In this document: piece by piece, positions 47,651 to 59,132 of the stretch
Layout: each line of letters starts with the position of its first letter
How positions within the stretch are numbered: position 1 is the first letter of the stretch
Notes under the pieces: generated by a model
Seen by the model: only the letters and a program-made list of their open reading frames with translations
Databases searched by the model: none
Told to the model about the DNA's origin: nothing
Source of the DNA: Porpolomopsis calyptriformis
Lineage: Eukaryota > Basidiomycota > Agaricomycetes > Agaricales > Hygrophoraceae
Direction of reading: 5' to 3'
Length of the DNA stretch: 64,000 nucleotides
Assembly (NCBI GenBank): GCA_951640195.1
Contig: OX621171.1
Location: 558,001 to 622,000 of the forward strand
Position numbers and translations under genes: made by a program

Positions 47651-48388
47651 TGATATTTTGAAGCAGCATCACTTCTCCAGACCAATGTTGGCACATGTTT
47701 AGACATCACTGATGGTCATGAGCCTGTTGGATTACGCTGATGCGATGTGGAGCTGTCTGAGCTCTGGGATCTGCCCCAAGAGATGGTGGGAGGCACAATA
47801 GAAAGGAGCTATCAAAGAAATCGTGCAAATCGAAGAAATAGAAGAAATCAGAAATTCGGAGCACTCTCTAGAGTGCTAGAGGCGGTCGAAGAGGCTCAAA
47901 CATGAAGGACTAGACATGGGACGATGGGATCTATCTTCCTTCTCTATGATACAAACATATCTACAAGTAAATATATCTGTGAAAACAAAGATCCCTTTAT
48001 ATGCTATATAGTAAAGGGATGAGACTTCTGAACGAAGCCACCAGTGAAAGGGTCAATGGGAACGATGAGGATCTACACAATGGACGTCTGGCTATCAGAT
48101 GCATCCTTTGATATGAGCTGCAATCACGAATAGAAGGATCAGAGAATTCGAAGAAATTCGCAGAAATCTGAAGCGTTCGGAGATAAATCGCTGGACAGGA
48201 AGCCGAATCGCGTAGTCGGGGACATCGTAGTAGTGTAGTAGACGTCTGGAGGATCACGTAGATATGTGGAACATGTCCTCCGGACCTCAGGGGACCAAGG
48301 GGTCGTATCAACGCCACGACATTCAAGCATGGTACGAGTTAGGACATAGGGTGTGTCATAAACTTATTTATTTACATGATTTGTTTTA
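47651..48388. other. No supported gene
   Basis: Short ORFs only; left flank of the Tc1/mariner-like element. A gaagaaatagaagaaatcagaa-type repetitive purine stretch occurs near 47830 and again near 48145. Confidence 0.4.
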
Positions 48389-48447
48389 CAGCCGTTTGCA
48401 CATGGCTTGACACTATTCCGCAGATTTGAAAAAAGAAAAGAAGTCAA
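48389..48447 (+). repeat. Left terminal inverted repeat
   Basis: CAGCCGTTTGCACATGGCTT, then a segment ending in gaaaaaagaaaagaagtc; pairs with 51184-51242. Confidence 0.88.
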
Positions 48448-48519
48448 CTCAATACTGTTATGACCGATTATTAATCATTTAAATACAACTTTTAGGCTGC
48501 CGTTCACGACTCTGTTGTA

Positions 48520-49578
48520 ATGCCCTATCGAAAAATTAGTTCAGATGTAAAGCTCGCAGCCGTCAGGCTCCATGATCTCAATCTGCTTGACCTCGAGACC
48601 ATTCTGCATATTGTTGGGTTCTCTCGCAGCACCTACTTTCGTGTTCTAAAGCTTTGGCACGAAACTGGCGACGTTACTATCCACAGATTGAAACTTGGAC
48701 GGCCTCGGCTTCTCCACAAGAGCGATGTTGATTATCTGATCTGTCTTGTGCACCACCGGCCTCACTGGTTCCTTGACGAGCTCCTAGCTCTTCTCAAAAC
48801 CAATCGATTCATTTCTGTTCACTATACAACCATCTTCCGAGAGCTGACTCGCATGGGTATGTCTTTGAAGAAGCTGAAGAAAATTGCACAAGAGTGGAAC
48901 GAGAATGCTAGAGCCGACTTCATTGCAAGGATGGCCCAGTACGAGCCTGAGGAGTTGGGCTTCATCGATGAAACTTCCAAAGATGAACGAACACTCTCAC
49001 GTCGGAGAGGTAGATCAAAGAGGGGGGCTAGGGCTGAGGCAAGGGAGGTTTTTGTTCGAGGAATCCGTCTCAGTGCAGTAGGCCTTCTCACAATTGATGG
49101 CATGACAGCAAGTACTGTTGTTCAAGGCTCAATAACGAAAGCAGGATTCCTACAATTTCTTGAATTTACAGTAGTACGTTTCAGCCATTTTTGCAAAGAT
49201 ACAACTCATTTATTGTAACAGATACCACACTGTGTTCCCCATAGCAACCTCCGTGTGCTTGTAATGGATAATGCAAAAATCCATTGAGGCCCTGAAATCC
49301 TAGAGTTGCTTGATCGTTTTGGTGGGTTTCCCACCTACATAAATGAACCCATGCCAATCAACTCACAGGAATCCAGCTGGAGTACTTGCTGCCATACTCA
49401 CCAGATTTGAATCCAATTGAGGAGGCCTTTTCAAAAATCAAAGCATTCATTCGTCACAACCAAGATATTTTTACAGCTTCGACAGAATTTGGTATAATGT
49501 ATGATATGTATGAGGCTATGGATGTTATCTTGCCATCCGACGCAGCTGGTTATTTCATTCACAGTGGTTACTTTTAGT
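48520..49578 (+). pseudogene. DDE transposase of the Tc1/IS630 superfamily
   Basis: The N-terminal helix-turn-helix region starts MPYRKISSDVKLAAVRLHD and includes SRSTYFRVLKLWHETGDV. DDE residues are Asp in GFIDETSKDER, Asp in VLVMDNAKIH and Glu in YSPDLNPIEEAFSKIK. Two introns fit (49173 to about 49220, and near 49320-49370). In-frame TGA at 49285-49287 follows NAKIH, where family members carry a residue before GPEIL; a CGA-to-TGA change would explain it. The last exon ends at TAG 49578. The enzyme cuts and joins element ends at TA sites. Confidence 0.85.
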
Positions 49579-49645
49579 TTTGAACGCTATAAACTGTTAG
49601 GCAATTCTATTGACTGTATCTGCAAATAATACGGACGTCTAAGTA

Positions 49646-51114
49646 TTATGACAATGCCCACGAAGCAACAGCATGTTTCAGCTCTGCAATCTCCCCACTT
49701 TTGAATCCCATCTCCTTTAGTTCACTTATCTCAGTGTAAGCAAAGGTATGTGTTCCCAAGTACCCATTTGCGACAAGTCGGTCTTGAATAGCTTCGGAAA
49801 GTGAGTAGTTGTTGCAGAAGTCAGTTATTGTCATTTTTGGTCTAGATGGATTTGCAACAGAGATGAGCAGTGGTGATTGAGAAACAGTTGAAGAAGGAAC
49901 AGCATTGGGTGCAGGTGCGACATGAGACAAAAGTCCGAAGAGAGCGTCAGGAATAGAGAAATGGTTGTGAATTTGCATGGGTGCAGAAACGGCCTGATCT
50001 TTTGCTACAGCTTGTTGATGGCGTTGATGAAGAAGTGATTTGGGGCCAAGACTGTCTGGAGACAAGACGTCGAATGCTTTATGGTTTGGAGGTTTATCAA
50101 TTGTTGCACTCCCGTCATCCTTAAGCTTTAGGTGAATGGGTTAGTGTTACCAACTCAAGTGATTACTTCACGACTCACCAAGGCAGAAGCCCAGACCTCA
50201 AAGTGAGTCATGCTTAGAGGGAAATGCTCAGGGTTGTCAGCCGGCACATAGCAGTGATCACTTGAGCAGTTGCGTGTATTGCAAGCCCATCGATTCCTAA
50301 GAAACTGGATCTTTTCGTTTCGGGCTACATTCCCTGGCAATATTTTATCGGGTTTCTATATATTATAAATACTATTAGCATCAAAATGGTAGCGAAACAC
50401 TCACTTTTTTCTTTTTCTTTTTTGGCCAGTCATCATCAGTATCGGTGTTCTCTTTCTCACTGTCGGTACCCCTCTTTCTATTCTTTCTGCCATGCTAGTT
50501 GACGCCTTGCCATTTAGTATAATAACTATAGATGTTACGCAACATACCTTAAGATCAGATGTCTTCTCTGTAATAGTGACGTTCACAATTGGATCTTTTG
50601 CTTTGAGGGCTCGCTCAACAAGAAAGCTGTAATTGTTATGATGAAGATTCATGGCATTTGGAGCATGATGAGGGACTGAGAAGGAGACATCGTAATCTTC
50701 GAAACTGAGGTTTTCTGGGTGATAATACGCATCAATCTTGACAAGTAGTTGGGCCTTGACCATGTCCCAAGGATCGGCAGATGAGAGTTTCAGAAAATCG
50801 TTATGGGGTACACGTTTGCGAGCTGGTTTCTTCATTTCTTTTGCATGAAACAGGGAGAGATTGTAGGTGATTTTCAAAGGAGAGGTTGCATCTAATTACT
50901 TTGATATGGTTATATTTGGGTTTGGATGTAGCAAGGACATACTTTCATTATGCTTTCCGACCTCCTTTTCCTTCGGCATCTTGAGTTTTGGCGGAACCGT
51001 CAGTGTGAGCAAAGGATCAGGTAGCGTGCCTAGATCAGGCTTGATGGCAGCTTCAAGCTCATCAGAAGACGATTCGATGTCGCCAGGATCAAGCACACTA
51101 TTGGGTGGTGCCAT
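49646..51114 (-). CDS. Transposon passenger protein with C-terminal SAM-like region
   Basis: It begins MAPPNSVLDPGDIESSSDEL at 51114 and continues over about six exons with GT-AG introns and open frames. The parts are an acidic start, KITYNLSLFHAKEMKKPARK, SVPHHAPNAMNLHHNNYSFL, a Lys-rich KKKKKK stretch, and a Cys-containing RWACNTRNCSSDHCYV segment with HFPLSMTHFEVWASAL. The end is ITDFCNNYSLSEAIQDRLV, helical and SAM-like. No named family is recognised. It sits within the TIRs, tail to tail with the transposase, and its first exon is kept in both MITEs. Roles in DNA binding or host targeting are possible but unproven. Confidence 0.6.
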
Positions 51115-51183
51115 TAGGGCAATGAGCAATATTAAGAGTTACGGTAAGAGATTGCGTGAGTAGTAATTAAAGTTATGGCTAGT

Positions 51184-51242
51184 CGACTTCTTTTTCTTTT
51201 TTCAAATCTGCGGAATAGTGTCAAGCCATGTGCAAACGGCTG
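51184..51242 (-). repeat. Right terminal inverted repeat
   Basis: Complement of the left repeat with one extra A in the A-rich tract; ends ...GGCTG next to target TA at 51243-51244. Confidence 0.88.
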
Positions 51243-51260
51243 TAATCTGTCTCTTTCAGC

Positions 51261-51849
51261 ATGATAACCCTATCCCCTCTTCTGACCTTATTGGCAATCA
51301 TTCAGCCCGAAAATCAAAAAATCACACGTCACTACTTGCAGGCAACTGAGAAGCAAATGAACTACCTTGACAAGCTACTAGAAAAATTAGCACCAAAGGA
51401 GTGGAACCGCTTAAAACGTACTTATAAAGCAGGTCGTTGGTACCAGGACCTCAATGAATCCTGCTTTTTTGGACTCGCAACTATTTGGAAGCTTCAGGTT
51501 GATGTGCACATCGACCACAACGATTTTGAATTGAGTGTGATCACTTGTGCCGGCAAGTTTAATGGGGGACATCTTTATTTGCCAGACTTGGATTTGTGCT
51601 TAGCGTGAGGTGTTTTGTTCATGTATGTACCATTTTTGAACTAACTGCTGAGCTAGATATAAGGCTGGAGATATTGTTATTCTGAGGTCTCCATACTTGT
51701 TCCATGGAGTTGGGCGCTGGGAACCTGGCCCCATGTTGTCCACCAATACATGCACTCCTGGGCGTATCACGTGGGTCCATTTTAGCCACCAAGATGTCGT
51801 TCGATTCTTAGATGAGAAGCCCGAAGACTACATGATTCGGCTAGGCTAG
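51261..51849 (+). CDS. 2OG-Fe(II) dioxygenase-like protein (TET/JBP-type?), 5' end uncertain
   Basis: Two exons (51261-51604, 51657-51849) join at a good GT-AG intron. The product has WYQDLNESCFFGLATIW, then HIDHND with a H-x-D pair. GGHLYLPDLDLCL, AGDIVILRSPYLFHGVGRW (distal His) and an Arg in GRITWVHF complete the double-stranded beta-helix signature of 2-oxoglutarate/Fe(II) oxygenases. The GGxLxLPxL...GDxVxxRS pattern recalls the TET/JBP genes expanded in Agaricomycetes beside transposons (established for those families; this assignment is by eye). A splice acceptor (ctctttcag) right before 51261 suggests an upstream exon lost to or displaced by the transposon insertion. Confidence 0.55.
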
Positions 51850-51924
51850 GTTAATTATACCCCGAATGAACTTGGGTTCCTATTTCTTCAACATGATGTG
51901 CACCTTGTTGGGGAAACGGTTTGT

Positions 51925-52040
51925 ACCTCATTGAGCTTGTGAGGCAAACACGTGAGGAAGTACAAGGTAATGATAAGTATTTATGTACGGGTGCACGGAC
52001 CAATATCTACGGAGCGCTGACACTCATCCAAAAACCAACA
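51925..52040 (+). repeat. Inverted dispersed repeat (partner 45845-45990)
   Basis: Shares gaggcaaacacgtgaggaag and the following 80 bases with the reverse complement of 45845-45990. It lies just past the dioxygenase-like gene. Confidence 0.75.
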
Positions 52041-53280
52041 CACCTCCCTACCCACCGATGGAGACTCCAACCAAGACGCAGCGCACAAGCAGATGGATGA
52101 TACCACATTTCTTTCTTTGCTCTTTTCTGTTGCATTTATCCGTTCTATAGCCAGCATAGATACTTAAAGGAGGTTAAATGCAAAGAGGTTCAGACCTCTT
52201 GGATGAGGGATGGAGTGACGCACACAAGAGTCTCTGACCAGACCAAGGAACTGCGCGGAAAAGCCTACACAGGTCTGGCGAAACAGCTAGGTGCTCAACC
52301 AGCAGGCTGTGGTCAATGAGTCATTTTACACTTCTAAATCATTCAGGTGTAGCAAGGACCAAGCGCTAGAAGACAGGCCTTTAGCCAGTATGGAGAGGCA
52401 GATAGGTGCCGATCACCCCTCCTCCCATCCTAATGAACAACCTCGTGGATGTATAAGTCATAAGGGGCTATGATTGCGGTGACAGGTTCTATTCGGTAAG
52501 GTACTATGTTACTAGGACCTCCTCAAACTTTTTCACCAAGTCAAGTGTATGCAGAATCTTGTCCAATCAGACACTTTACAGACAGTCATCACCAGTTTGA
52601 GGATATTTCTGTTGTCCCCATTGGAAAAGCGAAGAACCTCAGGATGTCCTCTCATGTAACAGGGACTGTCTCTACCATTGTTGGTGAACACATCAACAAT
52701 GGCGAGTTGCTCAGGCCTGGTATGTGGTAGTTTGACTATGGTATGATTCCGAATCGAAGTTGGATGTGATGTGAGGCTCTGGGATTGTATCGGACATCGA
52801 GGCATGTATGTTAGATGAAGTTATTTCGAGGCTAACCCTCACAACTGTCTACAGACGTGTGTATTGTATGGATTGACACTCATGGGGAGCAACATGGTAG
52901 AGTCTACAAAATGTGGTACGCTCTGGATCCATCCTTCTGATAACCACGCCTATTTGACGTGAAGTGGATTTCTTTCTTGCTTGGTAATTGGCAGTAAAAA
53001 CGCCATTTGCCTTGGGTAAAATCCATCTTGAAGCCCCACCATGTGGTTGACATCAGACGTTGACATATGCGAAAAGCGTATTCTGAAACAATATGGCATC
53101 AGAGCTTTCTGCATACACGAAGTCGACAAATTCGGGATCAGACGATGGCACTAACGCGTGACTGTCACATTCGGTGGCTGTTACTTTCGGTGACTGTCTT
53201 CGCCCTTCATGAAATTTTCAATATTTGTTCTTCTACTTTAACTAGTGTCCCAGAGTCTATGATATTTTAATGTCCTCTTG
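52041..53280. other. No supported gene
   Basis: Only short ORFs (longest about 90 codons on the minus strand) with no recognised domain. It ends in the presumed promoter of the JmjC-like gene. Confidence 0.4.
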
Positions 53281-56200
53281 ATGTTTTCCTCCGCTTCTAC
53301 ACCCTCTGCTTCATCTTTGACCTCATCACCGATGAATACAAACTTGAAGCTTTCTCAGTTTCATGCATTCCAAGACTTCCCATGGCGTCATGGCCTACCC
53401 CTTTCCCCACGTCAACTTGGGGAAGAGTTTATGCAACTAATGGGGCTAGAAGAATTGGAGAGGAACTCCGGTGCAGCAGACTTGCTTCTAGTAAGTCATT
53501 GCTCTCTGAATTGTATTATACTATCAATGACCCTCATGCCACTTCCACTTTACATAGATGCTCTGCCGTGAGCTCAACAACAGGGCTATCCCTGAAACTC
53601 TGACCCCAAACCAGATCGTGTTCTTACAACAATACTTCGCATCAGACAGCAGTAGTCTGAGGGAAGCCAACTGTTGGTCTAAGAAGCATCCCAGGGATGT
53701 ATTTCTTGCAGCCCACATGCTGCTCCGCTACAGTCTTCTCGATCGCTTGGTGGACAGTATTTCCCCCACCCCCTCAAGCTGTTTGGTGCGCAGGCCAAGG
53801 TGTTCAAGACCCAACATAACTGAGAGATTGCAGAGTGTAAGTACAATTTATATGGGTTATTACAACTGATAGATGCATGTATATTTTAGCTCATCCGACC
53901 TATCGAAGATTGGGTTACACTTATTGAAGATGCCATGTCCGCATTAAGCGAGCTCCCTGTCGCAGAGTCTAAAGTCTCATCACAAAGCCCGTTTGAGACC
54001 AGCGTTCCAAAAGACTTGTCCCTCAGACAACGCCATCTCGTCTGTGGAATCAAAGCGCTACATCGTGCAGCTGGGCACATGAGCACAGCAGCTGTGAGTG
54101 AAATCCTCACTAACGTAGAACTCATGGCTTTTGCAATCACTTGGTTCAGCAAGGTAACTTTCTTTGACTATAAAGGAGATCTATCCTTGCGGCTAATGCC
54201 TCATTTTTCTTCCATAGCCTCAAACTGCATTCAACATCGATGCTAAGTTATGGAACCAACAGCTGGAAAGGTGTGTATAGCACACATCATCTAAGGATGA
54301 TTCTGATACCCCTTTTCAGCATGGCAGTTAATATGCAAGCTCCGCTATCCCCGACGTTCAGGGATATGCTCTCCAGAAATTCTAAGGCTCTTTACGAACG
54401 CATGCGGAGCATATTCCATCTCACAACCTCCATCTCACCCCTCCTTGTTTTCCTCCCTCACAGCCTTAGCAGGGCAGAAGTTAGTTGTGACCAACTTGTT
54501 GCGGTAAGCTCGTTTGGTGATCAATTACTCACTTATTTATTGATTTCGTCCAGCTGACGTTTTCTTTGGGTAATGAGCATCCCCAATTCCTTGCGAACAC
54601 AGAGAGAGCACTCTGGCACTCTTTTATTTCGATTGCAACCGGGTCAACTGCTATGGACGCCATCATTGGATTTTTCTCTCAATTTTCAGCTACTTCCCAT
54701 CAAACCCAATTTAATGATGCAGACCGCTATTGGTTCCATTTGCCCGGTATGTCTCCTTCTACTATTTCTTGATTTACCACTTATTACCTTCCTCTAGTTG
54801 ATTTTATCTCTGATCTTCCAGTGGGGGCCCACTCATTGGCATTCCCGCTCACAGCTAGGCAACCACTGGCGATATCCTATGAGCTAGCCGAGAACGAGTC
54901 TCAGGGATCAGGAGAGAGGTCCTCACAGCAAGATGGGGAGGAACCAGTAGTACTTCCGGCTCAGGAGCCAGGAGAAATTGAGGAAGGGGTAGCGAAAGAG
55001 GTAGCGAAGGAGGTAGCGAAAGAGGTAGCGAAAGATGTGCCGGAAGAGATAGTGAAAGATGTGGGGGAAGAGATAGCGAAAGACACGGGGGAAGAGGTAG
55101 TGAAAGATGTGGGGGAAGAGATAACGAAAGATGTGGGGGAAGAGACTAAAATATGTGGGGAAAGGGAGGGTGGGATCAATGCGGAGAGCACAGAAGGGGG
55201 TAGAATGAGAGAGCAAAGGGAGGGTGGAATTGATAAGGAACTAGTGGGGGGTGAAACAAACAAGGAAAGAGAGGATGAATCGAGTGAGGACGAGGGCAAA
55301 TCAAGTGAGGACGAGGAGGAACGAGTCAGTAATGAATTGGAAGGGAAGGATGATGTAGACGACGAAGGGGAGGATGAAGTAAACAAGGAAAAGGAGGAAG
55401 AATTTGGTGAGAAGCGGGTGGAGGAGAATGAACCGGGCCAGAAAAGTAAGCTTGGTATCATAAATGATACCAGTGATTTACCAGTTTTCAGAGAGAGAAC
55501 GCATCAGGAAACAGGAAATCCAACGGAAACAGTCGCAGCCCACGGAGAAGTCTTCCTTCCAGGTCTCATCTAGCCGAATCCAGCGCCCACCTCCAAAGCT
55601 AAAGAGACGGCATGGTTCAGCTCCCAACCCAAAAACTAGGTTCAGACCTACATCGCCAGATAATGAACTTCCCTATAAAAAGGACAGAGGCAAAGACCCC
55701 TCAACGACGCTCCTCCTAGCTAAAAAGAAAAATATCATCTCGGCTACTACGCCGCTAGAAACAGCTACCAGCCAGTTTGGGGAAAGAGTGAGTACTAGAT
55801 GAGAAAACCTTGTTCTTCGTTTTCAAAGATGATCACAGGATCTGAAATTGAAAAAACTCTCTACCCTCCCACTCCCAGAGGTATTGTTCCCTGCTCCCAG
55901 CCTTGTTATATCTTGGCTGACAATAGTCATAGTTGGTCGCTAACCCCATCAAAGTCCCCATCTATGATGCTTACCCAGAGAATGACCCAGAGATCTTTGA
56001 ATATCGACCACCTGTCAAAGTGGTGAGTGACTTTCTTTGTGTCTAGGCTGTTAACTGATAGCTAGCTGGTATAGGCAGAAATCGAAGGCGCTTTCTTGAA
56101 TAGGGTTCACAACCTCATCCAAAAAAGCTATGTCGACGGCATTCCCATGCACCGTCTTCACTCTTCCCACCTTGCGAAGTTCGACCCAAAGGCATCTTGT

Positions 56201-58149
56201 ATCTTTGTGATAGAGTACGAGGATTTTGTGAAGCTATCTGCCACTGAGGTCCAAAGGATATTTCGACGTCGACACATCCTCGTCCTCAATAACCCCCAGG
56301 AGAAATTGAATTTTGATTGATCTGGCTTAGAAAAACTGGGAAATCTCTCCACACTCAGACAAATACAAGGTACGTACAAGTCATCTTGTATCTGGACGTT
56401 ATAGTGATGGTTCACAAGTGGCAGAGTTGAGGGAGCAACCAGGGGAGGATACCCTCCTACGCGCTGGTACATTGGAAGATATATACCAGGCAGCCAAGGG
56501 TACAACCCCGCGAATTCTGAATGGGCTGGACTTTCCTATGGGGGAAATATGGCGAATGCCTCCACCTCGATTCAGGTAAGTTTGTGTGCAGTCTTAGATC
56601 TTCTTAAATGAAACGTGACATAACAGTGACCTCGCATCACATGAATGGGCATGGAAAGAGACACGGCACCTGGAGGGTTTTCCTAAAGAGAGGCCGATTA
56701 CAGACAAAATGCGATGGGGGTTGGCAGCAACCAGAGGATCGACAACGTGGTGCCATGTGGATGATGACGGTTTCGGAACCTCAGTCCAGGTCATGTGTGA
56801 GGCAAAGTATTGGGTTGTTTTCCGTCCCATGAGGGATCAGACCAATGGGAACAAAGCTGGTGACCTCGGAACAACCCTGACATATCCCCCTCACTGGACT
56901 TCGGGATTCACAGGTGAAGGCATATTTGAGGCAGAGGGTGTCTTGCTGTGGGAAAATTCCACTTTGTAAGTCATTTCTTATGCATTGTGTTCATGTAATT
57001 GACTGCACATCTAGTTACATGAGACCCAATACCCTGCATGCTGTGTGGGGGGTAGAAGATACGATCACGTACGGCTCCCACTTCCTTTCAACGTCATCCA
57101 TCACCGATACATGCTGTGGGATCATTCACACATTTGTGATGAGCTGGAATATCACAAATACTGAACACGATGAGACCCGAACATTCCTTCGCCGTTTGAT
57201 GTGCATGTGGTCACACCATTTTATGTCAGGGGATGAAACAGGTAAACCTTCTCTTTGTACCTTTCTTATATGAGTTAAATAAGTCCTACACTTAGCAACC
57301 GATGGCAGGCTTGCACACTTCCCTGACATATCGACTCAAGATGGTCTTCTGGATGTTGTGGCTGTTGGAAACATGCTGGAACTCGCCCAAGTCATTGGTC
57401 GCCAGCACTACCGCAAGGAGGTCTCTTCCTCTGTCATGCAAGAAGAGACAATCGCTCTATGGAATTATCGGCAGTTCATGCGGTGGTTCATGGACACCTT
57501 CGTCATTTTCATCAGGCAAACTTGTGTTTCGCCGATGTATATTTTCCAGCGGTTCCTGGCTGACGTGGCCTCGGCAATAGTTGGCTACAAGCAGGCTAAC
57601 GCCAAGGCATCTGACACTTGCACTGCACATGCTGTAAAGCGAGCTGTCCTCAGTCACTTCCGCAAGGACTGGGTTGAGGTGCTTCCTCGATTGGAAGGGC
57701 TTCTCAAGGAACCGTGGACAGAATTGACCTGGACTGGGCCAGCTTTTGTTATTGTGTGCTGAAAAGGCCACCCCAACATGGAGAGCACACCAATCTCTTC
57801 TGACTACCCTGAAGAGCCTGTCCTCAGTGGAGATCCCACCCTTCAATCCGTAGTTCAGGAGGACTTGGATTCAGCCCTTCAACCCGAATTTCAGGAGGAC
57901 TTGGATTCAGTCCTTCAATCAGCATTGCAGGACTTGAAGGCTGACTTTTCGCAGTTGACTATAGACGTAGATACTGATAGTCATCAGTACTCTCCTGGAT
58001 CACCAGAGAAGACAATTGGTCATGTACAAGCTCGCTCGGAAAGCCCTGGTAAGTCCAAAGTCATTTATCATATATATAATTCATCTATAGTACAATTTCA
58101 TGACGCAGATTCAACTCTGGAAAATCGCAAACGAGTAAAGGGTGGATGA
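53281..58149 (+). pseudogene. JmjC-like protein with acidic repeat domain, in-frame TGA codons
   Basis: It starts MFSSASTPSASSLT at 53281. About ten exons with canonical introns follow. An alpha-helical N-terminal part (LTPNQIVFLQQYFASD, KDLSLRQRHLVCGIKALHRA) precedes an acidic repeat of KEVAKEV and VGEEITKDVGEE units (54990-55150). A basic linker and the C-terminal fold come next: RRHILVLNNP, TTWCHVDDDGFGT (H-x-D pair) and MRPNTLHAVWG (distal His), which suits a JmjC-type Fe(II)/2OG oxygenase. TGA at 56318-56320 falls inside FD.SGLEKLGNL, and TGA at 57760-57762 is followed in frame by 90 more residues with QEDLDS repeats. It is either inactivated or wrongly called; the true stop could be 57762. 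Weakly assigned to JmjC. Confidence 0.55.
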
Positions 58150-58229
58150 AATTATATACTGGGTAGTTTCTCTAGTATTTTCAAACATCAATTGTACCAT
58201 AGACAACTATATGTACTGTATTATTATTA

Positions 58230-58650
58230 CAGCTGTTTGCACATGGCTTGACACACTTGTCCGCGGATTTGAAAAAAGGAAAGAGTCGACTCAGTGCTGT
58301 TATGACTGATTATTAATCATTTAAATACAACTGTTAGGCTGTTGTACCAAGATCAGGCTTAATGGCAACCTCAAGCTTGTCGGAAGACGATTCAATGTCA
58401 CCAGGATCAAGCACACTGTTGGGTGGTACCATTAAGGTGATGAGCAATGTTAGGGCCTGGACGGTAATATAGCGTGGCTAACTTTGCCAGCCTAAAAGTG
58501 TAGCAAACTCCGCCAGTTTAGCGCCAAAAAGCTGGCATTGCTAAGCTGCTGTCCAGGCCCTTAAGAGTTACAGTAAGAGGTTGTACAAGTTATGGCTAGT
58601 TGACTTTTCTTAAATCTCCGGACAAGCGTCAAGCCATGTGCAAACGGCTG
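58230..58650. mobile_element. MITE B, 310-bp deletion derivative with nested insertion
   Basis: Same ends and internal order as MITE A, flanked by TA (58228-58229, 58651-58652). Its length is 421 bp because 108 bp plus a duplicated TTA are inserted at 58453. Removing these gives 310 bp, the length of MITE A. Confidence 0.9.
58453..58560. mobile_element. Nested 108-bp MITE, PIF/Harbinger type
   Basis: It starts GGGCCTGGAC and ends GTCCAGGCCC, perfect 10-bp inverted repeats, and is flanked by TTA on both sides (58450-58452, 58561-58563). MITE A at the same place reads gcaatgTTAagagtt with a single TTA, proving the empty site. A 3-bp TTA duplication is typical of PIF/Harbinger. Confidence 0.92.
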
Positions 58651-58885
58651 TAATCCCAATCTACCTGTAGTTAAATGGAAGCGGATCATCTATTTACTCG
58701 GCTCGACTGGCCTGGGTCTCTTTTGTCTGACTACCAGAGTCTACTGCTGGTTACCTGAGTTGAGCTCACGCCACGTTGAGTCGACCAAGTTGAACGGTGT
58801 TGTCACTACCCGCCTCTGAAACACAGTGACTGGCACTTCGTAGAGAGTTTGTTGAACTCTATTTCGGGGACCGCCTTTTGACAGT
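58651..58885. repeat. Dispersed repeat flanking MITE B (copy of 45154-45392)
   Basis: Nearly identical to the right flank of MITE A up to ggggaccgcctt..gacagtcact; see that entry. Confidence 0.85.
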
Positions 58886-59031
58886 CACTCGACTGCTGAA
58901 ATCAGCCACTTGTTGACCCCTCTTCGCCAGCGGGAAGCTAGCAGCTGCCAAATCTCCTAGGGTCGTTTTACAATTTGAAAAGCAAAGCAGTGGATATTCT
59001 CTGTTACTTCTCGACATCATTATACACTTCA

Positions 59032-59072
59032 ACATCATCATCATCATCTTCTTCTTCTTCTTCTTCTTCATC
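59032..59072. repeat. CAT/CTT trinucleotide microsatellite
   Basis: About five CAT units followed by about seven CTT units. It accounts for the poly-Lys/poly-Met ORF on the minus strand at 58859-59098, which is not a gene. Confidence 0.9.
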
Positions 59073-59132
59073 AACCACCCGACACTGATACATAACAACT
59101 AATTTTCGATATCGATATCCCTTTTAACGGCG

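Larger units (their letters stand above)
48389..51242. mobile_element. Tc1/mariner-like DNA transposon with passenger gene
   Basis: Terminal inverted repeats of about 58-60 bp, CAGCCGTTTGCACATGGCTT and onward, differ by one A-tract length and one base. They are flanked by TA at 48387-48388 and 51243-51244. Inside are a DDE transposase gene (plus strand) and an intron-rich second gene (minus strand) in convergent order. The total of 2,854 bp makes it a complete candidate autonomous copy, but the transposase has a nonsense codon. Confidence 0.9.

Noticed and set aside
54923..55461. Minus-strand ORFs opposite the acidic repeat
   Set aside because: They are Ser/Phe- or Tyr-rich low-complexity shadows of the repetitive plus-strand coding sequence.
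25030..57762. UGA recoding, suggested by in-frame TGA at 25030, 56318 and 57760
   Set aside because: TGA also serves as a normal stop (MFS, HHK copy 1), and TAA and TAG occur as premature stops too.
58859..59098. Minus-strand ORF with poly-Lys and poly-Met
   Set aside because: It is made by the CAT/CTT microsatellite.
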